Positions 46,304 to 54,959 are shown, counted from the first letter of the stretch. The stretch: 64,000 nt of DNA from RGIG8700 sp045648505 (GCA_045648505.1 JAZROD010000005.1:5609-69608); one strand, 5' to 3'. A program made the numbers and translations. Notes: generated by a model not told the origin, from the letters alone.

Positions 46304-49300
46304 TTATTTTTCAACTGTTTCTGCCAGAATAGATACAGCAGCATCGGGATCGCTATAATCTCCATCAAATACAAATAATTTAACTTTATCAAGATCTTTA
46401 GCATCAAAATCAAATGTTACATCATTGCTATCTCCATCTGAAATTTTAATGCCATTTATTGTAAGTACTGTCTCTCCCTTAAATGCCTGACAAACAACAA
46501 ATGGAGTTGTGCCTGCAGCTAATGTAATGTCGGCACGATTGATTGTTGCTGTAAGTCTTACTCTACCATTCGCATCTGTTCTTGTAGGATTAACAACCCA
46601 GTACTTTCTTCCGTCAAACTGACCTTCCGGTGTAACAACACCACCATTTTCAAGGATTCCTGTGCCATTTGCGAATGTTACGCCAGAAACCTTAATTTGA
46701 CTTGTTGATGTCACAACTGCATCAGCACCAAGGGTAATGGTAATTGTTCTATTATCAGTCCATACTGCTGTATGCGAATCATCGGCACTGAATTTTTCCT
46801 CAGCATTTACAAGGGCAACATTAGCCTTTGCATCAGCATTCTGCACCATGTTGGTAGGTTCACTAAATACAATTACAAACTGATCGCCTGCAAGACCGGT
46901 AGTAAAATCTACAACTTCATTATTTACAGGTCTTTCTGCTGTGCCCTTTCTTACAAACGCTTTCAAACTAAGAGTTGTTTTTGCAAGTTTTTCTGTGTTT
47001 ATCTTATACTGACCAACAATACTATAAGTATTTGCAAATCCATCTTTGATTCCAAGTCCATTAAGCACAATATATGCATTGTCTGACATTGTATGGTCAT
47101 TAGACATTGTTATAACAAGTTTCTTATTATTATCTTTCCATTCAGCATTCACACCTGTGCCATACAATGCAGTTTGTGCGTTAATAGCATCGATTCCCGC
47201 ACCATTTGTTCTTGCTGAGAACTCAACAGTTATTACAGAACCTGTGTTATGTGACTCAGTACCATCATCGACATACGCCTTTGTAACTACAGGAATGAGA
47301 GAACCAGCGATTGAGAGTTTTTCTAAACCTGTAACCTCTTCATTTGTTTCTGCTGAATTTATTCCTAATCCTTTAATGTTTAATACATCTCCAGAAACAT
47401 ATGCTCCTGTATCATTATCAAGAACTGTTGCTATCGTTGTAGCATCAGCATCTAATACGATTGTCAATACAGTTCCATCTGTATTCCATGATGTTGCAGG
47501 ATTAGTTCCAAGATGTGCGTTATTATCCTTGAATTCCTGAATGTCGCTTAATACTGGTTTTGTTACCTTTCGGTCAAAAACAACTGTAATTTTTTCTGTT
47601 CCACCATTTTCGGATAAAACTACAGATTTCACAAGTGGCATTTCACTGTAACCGAAACTACCTCCAAGTACTTTTGACACAACAGGTGTTACCACACCAG
47701 TTTTAATATTCTTAACATTTTCAAATTCTACATTGGTTACTCCAACAACTGCTGATGAATTAGCAGTGAGAGTAATTGTCCAAACTGTCTTGTTCTCGGA
47801 ATAAGATATTGAACCAAGAGCATTTGCGGTTATTTCTACAGGAGTATTAAATACAACGATAATTTTGTCGCCAACTTTTGCAACACCAGAACCATCATTA
47901 CTTACAGCTGTTGCAGAAAGTATTTCAGGAGTTATTGCGTTACCAAAACTACCATCAATTACATGTTTAAGATTTGACGCAGCTTTATTTGTAGCTATAG
48001 AAGTTGCATTACATACTATCTCTGTTACTCCAAGGTTAATTCCTTCTGTATTAGTTATATCAAATGTCCATGTGTAATTGTCTGATGTTGTACCAACACC
48101 AAAGTTAGTGGATGTAACGTCTTTTACTGGTGCGTTAAATACAACAACAATCTTGTCACCAACTTTTGCAACACCAGAACCATCATTACTATAAGCAGTT
48201 GCACTTAAAATATTAGGTGTTATTTCTTTACCAAAACTACCGCCAATTGTTGTTGTCAATCCTGCAACATCTTTACCTGTCGCAACTGATTTTGCAGTAA
48301 CATTAATCGGTGTTCCTATTACTACATCAGGTGTACCACCTAACACTACCTTCCAAACACAACCATCATCATCTACTTTTACGGGGGTTCCAGCAATAGG
48401 AGTTGCTAAAACAACATCACTTACAGCAGCATCAAATACAAGAATCAATTCATCGCCCTGCTGCTGTACGCCAGTACCTTTTTTGCTATATGCTGTTGCA
48501 CTTAAAAGACTTGGTGTAACAACATAACCAAAACTTCCTGCTAATGCAAAATCATTAATTGCTATAGTTTTACCTCTGGAAACAATAGTGAAATCGAACT
48601 CATTGGCTATATTAACATTTTCGTTACCTGTAAGCGTATATGCCCATGTAATTCCACTATGATCATTATCTATATTAGTAAATTCACCAAGTCCTGCAGC
48701 AGTTACTTTGGTTGTTTCAGAATTCATTACAACAATAAGTCTGTCTCCCGCTTTTGCAACACCAGAACCACCTTTACTGTATGCAGTGAAACTTAAAATT
48801 TCAGGATCGATATCTTGTTCAAATCCACCTTTAATAGTAGCTGTTGCATCAACTGTTTCTGCTTTTTCAGTTTCAATATCTACAAGAATTCCGTTAAATG
48901 TAATACTATATGTGTTTGTAGTAAACTCCTGATGATTGTCTCCTAAAACAATATCATAATAGGAAATACCATTATGGCGCCATACACCAGGATCTCCGTC
49001 ATATTCAGGAGCAAGTCCCATATTAAAACCAGCAATATCTATGAACATAGTTGTTGAATCTTTGGGTTGAACTTCTGTATTGAAAAATACTCGAATAATA
49101 TGTTTTGTTCCTTGTGTAAAAGCAATTGCTCTTGTTATTTTCGGAGCAATTGTTGTACCAAATGAACCTTCCACATCCAAGTTAGTTCCAACATATTCTT
49201 TTATGCCATCTGCGTCCTTAATTCCAAGTCCACCAAGATTAATAATAACATCATCATTTATTGTTGCTAAATCACCAATTTTAATTGTAAGCTCTGTGTT

Positions 49301-51265
49301 TATAGGTGTATTCCATGTAGCAACTGCGTCGCCACCAAGACCTTGACCTGCTTTTTTCACAATGTTTTCTAACTGTGCGCTTGAAATAGTTACACCATTA
49401 GTAGGCTTGTCAAAGGAAACTACAATCAAGTCGTCTTTTGTATTTGCAGTACCATCGTTATCTATTGCAACAACCTTCTTTACAATTGGAGCTGTTGCTG
49501 TGATAAATGCGCCACCAAGTGTAAGGTCTTCTGCATCATAATCTATAGTTCCGTGCTCATCTTTGATGCCAAGACCATCAAGATTAATTGTCATACCGTT
49601 GCTTACTGCAGAATTCGCTACAAGTTTAAATGTAAGAACTGTATCGTTTTCAGTCCATTGTGCATTTCCGTCAATTTCAAATCCTAACTTAGCAAGTGCT
49701 ATAGCCGGAGTAATTTCAACATGGTTAGTCGGTCTGTCGAAATACACTACGATTTCATCACCTGTAAAATGAGCATCCTTTGAATTCTCTACTGCAATAA
49801 TTTTCTTTACAACAGGAGCAACAGGCTGTCCAAATGAACCTGTCGGAGTAGTATTCATAGTACCGTAAGTAAATGATGTCGGAACTGTTTCTCCTCCATT
49901 GAATGTGATAACATAGACTGTATTATCTGTGCTTGTTAACGGATACGCTTTAAAAGCATCAAACTCAATATATGCAGGCTTATCCTTTACCGGAGCATTA
50001 AATACAAATACAATTTTGTCATCTTTAACAACGCCGGGCTTTGTTGAAGCCTTAACAATTGTAGCCGCCATTTCAGTTGCTGTAACTAAATCAGCAGAGC
50101 CAGCAAAGTTACCAAGAGCAACAACTGTTTTTGTGTCAACCACTGCAGGTAAAAGTTTTGTCTTAACTGCATCATTTGCTGTATATGTAATAGAGGTTGA
50201 ATTAGAAAGATTAGCATCTGTATTTAATGTGAGTGACAGTACTGTGTTCTCAACATCTGCCCATGTTGCTGATGAAGCCAAAACCTTATCTTTAATAGAG
50301 AGGTTATCAAGAACAGCAGAAGCTGTAGCATCAATAGGTTCATCAAATACGATTACAACTTTTGTTGCCTTTCCGTAGTTAGCATTTACATCATCTGTAA
50401 CACCAACTGCCATAAAGTCAACAGTTCTTTTTGATACTAAGCCGCTGATTGCAGCATCGATTGCTGTTTTAAGATCATCAATTGTAGCCTGTTCGTCAAA
50501 CTTAAGATTTCTGTCAACTGTGTTTGCATTTGTAAGAGCTGTTGACAATGCAGCAAAAGATGTTGCTGTATAGTCATCAGCATCATATGCACTTGCACTT
50601 AAAATTGCTGCATCCAATGCTGTATAATCGGCAGCGTTCTTTTCCATTGTATCGGATACTGTAACTGTTTCTCCCAGATCATCCTGTTCAATTACAAAAG
50701 AACCGGTTTTTTCTACGTAATTGTCTTTAGTAAGAGTATAGTTGAAAGTTCCTGTGCCAACGGTTGTGGGAGCTGTTGTATAACCTGTAACTTCAATTGC
50801 AGCATCAACAGGAACAATTCCACTATAATCAATTGTCGCACAGGTAAGTGAACCTGTTATTTCAATATCACCGTTAAAGAAATCGGTATTATCATTTGCA
50901 TTGATTATTTTATCGTTTGCAAAAGTAATCATTTCTCCAACCGCAACATCGGCATCGTCTTTCAGTGTTATTACAAGATCCTTCTGTGTTGCAGGATCTA
51001 ACACCATTGTAGATGATCCGAATGTTTTTCCTGCTACAGAAATATCTGTATCAAGTACAGCGCTTGGATCAAGTACAACTTCCTCAACAAACGATATTGT
51101 AATCGTTTTTATTTGTGTTCCGGGCGCACTTTCAATAACAGTTGCTACCGCTGTGGGAGCTGTTATTGCAGCGAATACGCTTGTCGGCAAAATCATTGTT
51201 GCAAACATTACTATTGTAAGCACTAATGACAACAATCTTTTTGCACTGAATGTTTTTGTTCTCAT
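46304..51265 (-). CDS. Giant repetitive secreted surface protein
   Basis: Exported protein of 1653 residues with a signal peptide (~1-33, MILPTSVFAAITAP). A FIVAR-like helical module (~205-270, DYTALDAAILSASAYDADDY) follows, then about ten to twelve Ig-like modules of 85-110 residues. Their diagnostic start is (I/V)LSATAYSNDGSGVAKVGD followed by K(I/L)VVVFNAPV. No SLH, LPXTG or other anchor is seen in it; the SLH protein downstream may hold it. ATG at 51265 has AGGAGG eight bases before it (the preceding TTG also fits). The TetR regulator and the putative promoter switch lie just upstream. Confidence 0.88.
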   Translation of the reverse strand: MRTKTFSAKRLLSLVLTIVMFATMILPTSVFAAITAPTAVATVIESAPGTQIKTITISFVEEVVLDPSAVLDTDISVAGKTFGSSTMVLDPATQKDLVITLKDDADVAVGEMITFANDKIINANDNTDFFNGDIEITGSLTCATIDYSGIVPVDAAIEVTGYTTAPTTVGTGTFNYTLTKDNYVEKTGSFVIEQDDLGETVTVSDTMEKNAADYTALDAAILSASAYDADDYTATSFAALSTALTNANTVDRNLKFDEQATIDDLKTAIDAAISGLVSKRTVDFMAVGVTDDVNANYGKATKVVIVFDEPIDATASAVLDNLSIKDKVLASSATWADVENTVLSLTLNTDANLSNSTSITYTANDAVKTKLLPAVVDTKTVVALGNFAGSADLVTATEMAATIVKASTKPGVVKDDKIVFVFNAPVKDKPAYIEFDAFKAYPLTSTDNTVYVITFNGGETVPTSFTYGTMNTTPTGSFGQPVAPVVKKIIAVENSKDAHFTGDEIVVYFDRPTNHVEITPAIALAKLGFEIDGNAQWTENDTVLTFKLVANSAVSNGMTINLDGLGIKDEHGTIDYDAEDLTLGGAFITATAPIVKKVVAIDNDGTANTKDDLIVVSFDKPTNGVTISSAQLENIVKKAGQGLGGDAVATWNTPINTELTIKIGDLATINDDVIINLGGLGIKDADGIKEYVGTNLDVEGSFGTTIAPKITRAIAFTQGTKHIIRVFFNTEVQPKDSTTMFIDIAGFNMGLAPEYDGDPGVWRHNGISYYDIVLGDNHQEFTTNTYSITFNGILVDIETEKAETVDATATIKGGFEQDIDPEILSFTAYSKGGSGVAKAGDRLIVVMNSETTKVTAAGLGEFTNIDNDHSGITWAYTLTGNENVNIANEFDFTIVSRGKTIAINDFALAGSFGYVVTPSLLSATAYSKKGTGVQQQGDELILVFDAAVSDVVLATPIAGTPVKVDDDGCVWKVVLGGTPDVVIGTPINVTAKSVATGKDVAGLTTTIGGSFGKEITPNILSATAYSNDGSGVAKVGDKIVVVFNAPVKDVTSTNFGVGTTSDNYTWTFDITNTEGINLGVTEIVCNATSIATNKAASNLKHVIDGSFGNAITPEILSATAVSNDGSGVAKVGDKIIVVFNTPVEITANALGSISYSENKTVWTITLTANSSAVVGVTNVEFENVKNIKTGVVTPVVSKVLGGSFGYSEMPLVKSVVLSENGGTEKITVVFDRKVTKPVLSDIQEFKDNNAHLGTNPATSWNTDGTVLTIVLDADATTIATVLDNDTGAYVSGDVLNIKGLGINSAETNEEVTGLEKLSIAGSLIPVVTKAYVDDGTESHNTGSVITVEFSARTNGAGIDAINAQTALYGTGVNAEWKDNNKKLVITMSNDHTMSDNAYIVLNGLGIKDGFANTYSIVGQYKINTEKLAKTTLSLKAFVRKGTAERPVNNEVVDFTTGLAGDQFVIVFSEPTNMVQNADAKANVALVNAEEKFSADDSHTAVWTDNRTITITLGADAVVTSTSQIKVSGVTFANGTGILENGGVVTPEGQFDGRKYWVVNPTRTDANGRVRLTATINRADITLAAGTTPFVVCQAFKGETVLTINGIKISDGDSNDVTFDFDAKDLDKVKLFVFDGDYSDPDAAVSILAETVEK
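47600..48830 (-). repeat. Near-identical DNA repeats inside the giant surface gene
   Basis: Blocks of about 90-100 bases coding the module start (ILSATA...GSGVAKVGD...VVFN) recur around 47830-47945, 48125-48240, 48420-48530 and 48715-48800. The first two differ at only a minority of positions, enough for homologous recombination between modules. Confidence 0.7.
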
Positions 51266-51375
51266 CAAAGATTCCTCCTAAGATAAAATGATTAAAATAT
51301 ATTTTGTTAATGGTTTACATTAATAATTAACTAACCACTATCAAACCAGATTAAATTCAACATATGTCACACCTC

Positions 51376-51942
51376 TTAATTTGTCTTTTCTTCTAGTTCA
51401 CTTACTTTTTTATAAATATAGTCCATTTTTTCCTTTGCAAGAATTTCATTTCCCCACATGCAATAGTCATGCATTGTACTCACAAAAAGCAAGAAACACG
51501 ACCTAAACTCAGTTTTATTAACCGAATATATCTCTGCAATCGTCTCTGAATAATCAATATACTTCATATAGATTGAAGATAATTCTTTTTGTGCCAGTTC
51601 TCCATGCAAAGGACTTGATATAACCTGATAAACAAACCTTAACTTGCTTTTTTCTTCCACAATCATACCAAAACCACTTTGCAACATTTCCTTAAGTGTT
51701 TTGGGCGGATTCTTAAAAACAGTGTTAAACATATTATCAAGTTCGAGCATATGCATCTTTGCACATTCAATTACAATTTCATCCTTTGACTCCAAGTAGC
51801 TATACATTGTTGATTTGTGAACATCGCAATATGCCGCTAATTCATTTAAGCTAGTATTTTCTAGCCCCTGCTTCACAAATAGTTCAAAACACTTTATGAG
51901 CAGTTCTTTTTTCTTCTGCTCTCTCTGTTCATCACTAAGCAC
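51376..51942 (-). CDS. TetR-family transcriptional regulator
   Basis: Regulator of 188 residues. The N-terminal HTH (~10-55) has TSLNELAAYCDVHKSTMYSYLESKDEIV; the C-terminal ligand domain is not assignable. The start is taken as GTG at 51942, six bases after GAGGTG; the GTG at 51951 overlaps that site. It lies between the giant surface gene (110 bp downstream) and the putative promoter switch (about 70 bp upstream), so it may control the surface genes and itself be switched. Confidence 0.88.
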   Translation of the reverse strand: MLSDEQREQKKKELLIKCFELFVKQGLENTSLNELAAYCDVHKSTMYSYLESKDEIVIECAKMHMLELDNMFNTVFKNPPKTLKEMLQSGFGMIVEEKSKLRFVYQVISSPLHGELAQKELSSIYMKYIDYSETIAEIYSVNKTEFRSCFLLFVSTMHDYCMWGNEILAKEKMDYIYKKVSELEEKTN

Positions 51943-51969
51943 TTGTAACACCTCTTTTATTTTCTCAAT

Positions 51970-51986
51970 ACCGACCAGTCAGTCAT
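51970..51986. promoter_or_regulatory. Candidate TetR-type operator
   Basis: ACCGACCAGTCAGTCAT resembles the GACnnACnnGTC-type operators of many TetR regulators (minus strand TGACTGACTGGTCGG). It lies 28 bases upstream of the regulator start, between it and the left recombination-type site. Confidence 0.5.
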
Positions 51987-52014
51987 ATTTTTTCTCAAAA
52001 AAAATTTGCCTGTC

Positions 52015-52042
52015 CTACTACATAATTCATATTATGTTGTAG
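52015..52042. repeat. Left recombination-type site (IRL) of the putative invertible segment
   Basis: Centre ACATAATTCATATTATGT; with flanks the site reads AC-T-(18-mer)-T-GT. It is itself nearly palindromic: arms ACATAAT/ATTATGT around asymmetric TCAT, the form of a tyrosine recombinase core site. The same 23-bp site with two changes lies at 52270-52291 in opposite orientation. Confidence 0.8.
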
Positions 52043-52111
52043 GCTAGGCATAGAATAATCTTATAGTCGATATGCACAAAACAAACTCAAGCGATTATTA
52101 GAACGACTTTT

Positions 52112-52144
52112 AGACCAATGATGTGGCAATTTTGTCATTGGTCT
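52112..52144 (+). terminator. Hairpin inside the invertible segment
   Basis: AGACCAATGA and TCATTGGTCT form a perfect 10-bp stem with a 13-base loop, followed by GCTTTTGTT on the plus strand. It would insulate the promoters from transcription entering from the left. Confidence 0.7.
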
Positions 52145-52151
52145 GCTTTTG

Positions 52152-52180
52152 TTGACATTTTTCTTGTGCAAATTTATGAA
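52152..52180 (+). promoter_or_regulatory. Second promoter in the invertible segment
   Basis: TTGACA (52152-52157) and TATGAA (52175-52180) are separated by 17 bases; the -35 is perfect, the -10 matches four of six. Confidence 0.5.
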
Positions 52181-52204
52181 AATAAATTAAATTGTTACAA
52201 TTCA

Positions 52205-52233
52205 TTGACAAATCGTGTCGAAAGTGCTATAAT
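52205..52233 (+). promoter_or_regulatory. Perfect sigma-A promoter in the invertible segment, with a 0A box in its spacer
   Basis: TTGACA (52205-52210) and TATAAT (52228-52233) are 17 bases apart. The spacer contains TGTCGAA (52216-52222), a perfect Spo0A-box core, so bound Spo0A could block the polymerase. Confidence 0.85.
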
Positions 52234-52267
52234 TTACGTGTATAATTATGTAAGTTATATTTTCTTT

Positions 52268-52293
52268 CACCACATAATATGAATTATGTGGTG
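52268..52293. repeat. Right recombination-type site (IRR) of the putative invertible segment
   Basis: Centre ACATAATATGAATTATGT is the exact reverse complement of the left site centre. The arms extend to CACC/GGTG and are followed by GCTTTTTATTTTC on the plus strand, so the transcribed hairpin could also end a ~60-nt transcript from the promoter at 52205-52233. Confidence 0.8.
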
Positions 52294-52303
52294 CTTTTTA
52301 TTT

Positions 52304-53143
52304 TCAGCAGAGCAACAATCCGAGTTTTTGTATTTGCATACGATGCACGTCTCCTGTTTCCATAGTGTAGATTCTGGTCGTATTTACACTTGAATGCCCA
52401 AGGATGTCAGCAAGTCTTACTACATCTTTCTCTATTGAGTAGTATGTTCGTGCGAATAAATGTCTGAAATTGTGCGGAAACACTTTGTCCTTTGATACAC
52501 CTGCATCTTCACAGAGATTCTTTAGCATTTTCCATATGTTGCTTCGGTCAAGTGGTTTCCCATTCTTACTTACGAATATAGAACCTCTTCCTATACCCTG
52601 TTCCTTAGCATATTTTCTTAACGCAGAGCATAATTTCTCTGGCAATATGACAACCCTCATCTTGCCTTTACAGTTAATTATGGCCTGACCTTTTAAGGCT
52701 GATTCTTTTGTAATATAGCGAAGTTCTGAAACTCGAATACCTGTTCCACATATCGTTTGCATCAAGAGGAACAACTTTTCATTGTTTTTACTTTTTGCAG
52801 ATCGTAAAAGTTTCTCGTATTCGTCTTTCGTTAGCTCCTTATCTTTATTAGCAAATATCTGTTTCTGTATTTTAAATGTTTTCACTTTACAGTCATACCA
52901 TTCCATATATACAAAGAAACTGTTAATTGATGATAACATTGAATTTGCACTCGCCGGAGCATACGATTCAATTATGGTGTTCTTATATTCAATAACAGTT
53001 GTTTTATCTACTGCTCTTCCTTTTAGCCATACCATAAAAGCCGTAATATCTCGAATGTATTTTTCTAATGTTGCTTGAGACTTCTCCTCATTAATAAGAT
53101 AAATTTTAAATTTGTTAATTAATTCGACTGTTAGTTTTTTCAT
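52304..53143 (-). CDS. Tyrosine recombinase (XerC/D-like)
   Basis: Recombinase of 279 residues: N-terminal SAM-like core-binding domain (~1-95) and catalytic domain (~105-279). The catalytic residues are visible in GTGIRVSELRYIT (Arg), FPHNFRHLFART (His-x-x-Arg), LGHSSVNTTRIYTMET (His and the nucleophile Tyr). The lack of an arm-binding domain fits Xer and small phase-variation invertases rather than lambda-type integrases. ATG at 53143 has GAAGGAG upstream. It ends 15 bp from the right inverted site. Either the invertase of that segment or the integrase of the accessory region to the right. Confidence 0.92.
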   Translation of the reverse strand: MKKLTVELINKFKIYLINEEKSQATLEKYIRDITAFMVWLKGRAVDKTTVIEYKNTIIESYAPASANSMLSSINSFFVYMEWYDCKVKTFKIQKQIFANKDKELTKDEYEKLLRSAKSKNNEKLFLLMQTICGTGIRVSELRYITKESALKGQAIINCKGKMRVVILPEKLCSALRKYAKEQGIGRGSIFVSKNGKPLDRSNIWKMLKNLCEDAGVSKDKVFPHNFRHLFARTYYSIEKDVVRLADILGHSSVNTTRIYTMETGDVHRMQIQKLGLLLC

Positions 53144-53231
53144 TATTAACTCAACTCCTTCTAATTTTATTTTACCACCAAAGATAAAATATATAAGAGT
53201 TGTCAATGAATTGCATAATTATTGTGAAATA

Positions 53232-53453
53232 TTAAAAGGCGATTGTAATTTCGTTATCCGAAATACAATCGCCTTCATCGTGCATTTTCTTTGCTGCAAG
53301 CAACGCATGCTTAACATAAATTGTATTAAGTTGTTCTCGTATCGTTTTGGCATCAACCTTTTGTTCCACAAATTTGAACACTTCCACAAACACTGCACTT
53401 TCAGTTCCATATTTGTCCCCATACATAATATCTTCTAATGTATATTTTGCCAT
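53232..53453 (-). CDS. Small unknown protein
   Basis: Protein of 73 residues, MAKYTLEDIMYGDKYGTE with a helical, charged remainder (KTIREQLNTIYVKHALLAAKK). No family recognised and no membrane segment. ATG at 53453 follows AAAGGAGGTG at ideal spacing, so the gene is probably real. Its last thirteen codons form one arm and loop of an intrinsic terminator. Located 88 bp upstream of the recombinase on the same strand. Confidence 0.65.
   Translation of the reverse strand: MAKYTLEDIMYGDKYGTESAVFVEVFKFVEQKVDAKTIREQLNTIYVKHALLAAKKMHDEGDCISDNEITIAF
53236..53275 (-). terminator. Terminator built into the 3' end of the small gene
   Basis: On the minus strand AAGGCGATTGTATTTCG pairs with CGAAATTACAATCGCCTT (one bulged base) over a five-base loop, followed by TTAATATTT. 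The stop codon lies after the stem. Confidence 0.85.
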
Positions 53454-53530
53454 CTGTGTCACCTCCTTTGGCAACACATACAATATCACATAAGAAAAGA
53501 AAAGTCTAGATAAAGTTGTATTTTACACAA

Positions 53531-54061
53531 CTAAAAATTGAGATAATGTGGATGCTTTATCGAACATGGACTAAAAAAATCGTCTGTAAACATATCCTGT
53601 TTTTGTCCATATTCAAAAAGATATTTGAAGGTAATAGGAGTATTACATTTATTTGAGAAATGATAAATATTATATAAGTAACTTACAGTGCTAGGATTCA
53701 TTAATATTCTTTCTATCTCATATTTAAAGAAATAAAATTCCTTTTCTTCAATATGATTATTCTCGTACAAATAGCATATGTATGAAAAATAAGATAATGT
53801 TTTATCCATTTTTCTTTCAAAATCATCACTACCATGAAATGATTTATTATACCAATTATATTCATAATCTAAAAGATATATCATCTCGCTTATATCTTTA
53901 TCTGTACGAATTTTTTCTGTAAGTTCATTCAAATAATTCGCTCGATTAATTTTAATTGATTTTTTCCACTGATGGTATCCAAAAAATCCACCAAAAATTA
54001 CAACCAGTAATGAAATGGCACTAATTATGTCTCCTATATCAAAAACATTATTAAAACTCAT
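53531..54061 (-). CDS. Small membrane-anchored protein, unknown (possible defence accessory)
   Basis: Protein of 176 residues with one N-terminal TM helix (~11-30, IISAISLLVVIFGGFFGY) and a helical, Tyr-rich cytoplasmic domain. This layout (TM plus short helical body, DUF4760-like) is frequent in accessory and defence regions but no family can be named with confidence. Encoded three bases after the 64-residue protein gene, so co-translated with it. Confidence 0.6.
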   Translation of the reverse strand: MSFNNVFDIGDIISAISLLVVIFGGFFGYHQWKKSIKINRANYLNELTEKIRTDKDISEMIYLLDYEYNWYNKSFHGSDDFERKMDKTLSYFSYICYLYENNHIEEKEFYFFKYEIERILMNPSTVSYLYNIYHFSNKCNTPITFKYLFEYGQKQDMFTDDFFSPCSIKHPHYLNF

Positions 54062-54064
54062 AAT

Positions 54065-54259
54065 CTAAATCACCTTTTGTCTATTTTTAAATTCTTCAAG
54101 TATTTTCTCAAACTCTGCATTTTTCATTCTAATATACATTTTAGGAACATATTTATATAAGAATCTAGTAATTCTTTTATATGAAAATTTGCGCAGCCAT
54201 ACTGTTTTCATTCTGTGTTTTATGCGAATTACGCTATTCTTTGGTTCTTTGTAGCTCAT
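54065..54259 (-). CDS. Small basic protein, unknown
   Basis: Protein of 64 residues, very rich in Lys and Arg (RIKHRMKTVWLRKFSYKR) with no membrane segment. It could bind nucleic acid, but no motif is seen. It lies 98 bp after the HNH gene and three bases before the membrane protein gene. Coding status rests on composition and spacing only; no strong ribosome binding site is seen. Confidence 0.45.
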   Translation of the reverse strand: MSYKEPKNSVIRIKHRMKTVWLRKFSYKRITRFLYKYVPKMYIRMKNAEFEKILEEFKNRQKVI

Positions 54260-54356
54260 TCTTAAAAACTACAAGATTTATCCTTTCATTCACATACAAT
54301 TCACAAAATATAAATCGTTTTTTCTCGCTTTAAAAGTTATCGTAATTGGTGAGTTG

Positions 54357-54959
54357 TTATGTACTTTGCTCAATTTGGTATTCGGTATAATATTCAAAAA
54401 ACTCATTTTGTATTGATTGTAAGATAGTTTCTTTATCCTTAGTATCTTTACCTTTGCATTTATCCTTGTTTATTGAAATTTGAAGTTCATCCCTTTTTTG
54501 CTTTAACTTATCAAGCATATATATAATAGAATGTCTTCGCAAATACAACTGCATTTTGTTGTACATATATTTCCCCAGTTCAGTTTTAAATATGATATTG
54601 CCTGTTTTTTCATCTCTATCTAAATGTTCGTAGTATTCTTGAGTGCATGGATCTATATAACCTTTATTATCTACAACATTTACTTTCGGATCGTTACTAG
54701 GCCAATCATCATTTTTAGAGCAATTACAGTATGGGCATGCATAAAGCAAGTTGTCATACTGAAATTTCAATTCAGGAAATTTTTCTTTCGGCGCAAAGTG
54801 TTCAACATGATATGATTTATATCCACCTGATATTGAATCTAAGTCGTCACAATATGCACATCTATGCTCGAAATCTACCGCTAGATATTTTTTATTTCTT
54901 GAATTTGTTTTCCTGAATTCGCCTGTATGAGAGCGAACCGGAATTTTTGTCTTTAGCAT
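54357..54959 (-). CDS. HNH endonuclease of the GHKL/methyltransferase operon
   Basis: Nuclease of 200 residues. The HNH core (~30-90) has CAYCDD, the catalytic SYHVEHFAPKEKFPE, and ACPYCNCSKNDDWPS; the two CxxC pairs should bind zinc and the central His-Val-Glu-His segment provides the general base. The C-terminal half is helical and charged (KLKQKRDELQISINKDK). Last gene of the tight set MTase-GHKL-receiver-HNH, seven bases after the receiver gene. Likely DNA-cutting effector; specificity unknown. Confidence 0.88.
   Translation of the reverse strand: MLKTKIPVRSHTGEFRKTNSRNKKYLAVDFEHRCAYCDDLDSISGGYKSYHVEHFAPKEKFPELKFQYDNLLYACPYCNCSKNDDWPSNDPKVNVVDNKGYIDPCTQEYYEHLDRDEKTGNIIFKTELGKYMYNKMQLYLRRHSIIYMLDKLKQKRDELQISINKDKCKGKDTKDKETILQSIQNEFFEYYTEYQIEQST

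Larger units (their letters stand above)
52019..52289. mobile_element. Putative invertible promoter segment
   Basis: A 271-bp unit bounded by inverted 18-bp perfect (21 of 23 with flanks) palindromic sites, next to a tyrosine recombinase gene that ends 15 bp from the right site. Inside are one perfect and one near-perfect sigma-A promoter, both pointing right (toward the 3' end of the recombinase gene), and a hairpin at 52112-52144 upstream of both. No open frame is present. Inversion would point the promoters left, into the TetR gene and then the giant surface gene. In the orientation shown this would be the off state for those genes. Inference from architecture; not demonstrated. Confidence 0.7.

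Noticed and set aside
46772..50378. Many plus-strand open frames opposite the giant surface gene
   Set aside because: They are antisense shadows of a compositionally even repetitive gene; none has a ribosome binding site or a protein-like sequence.
52015..52300. Inverted palindromes taken as att ends of the accessory region
   Set aside because: att ends of an integrated element are direct repeats far apart; these are inverted and only 235 bp apart with promoters between, which fits an invertible switch better. It remains possible that the recombinase also serves the region to its right.
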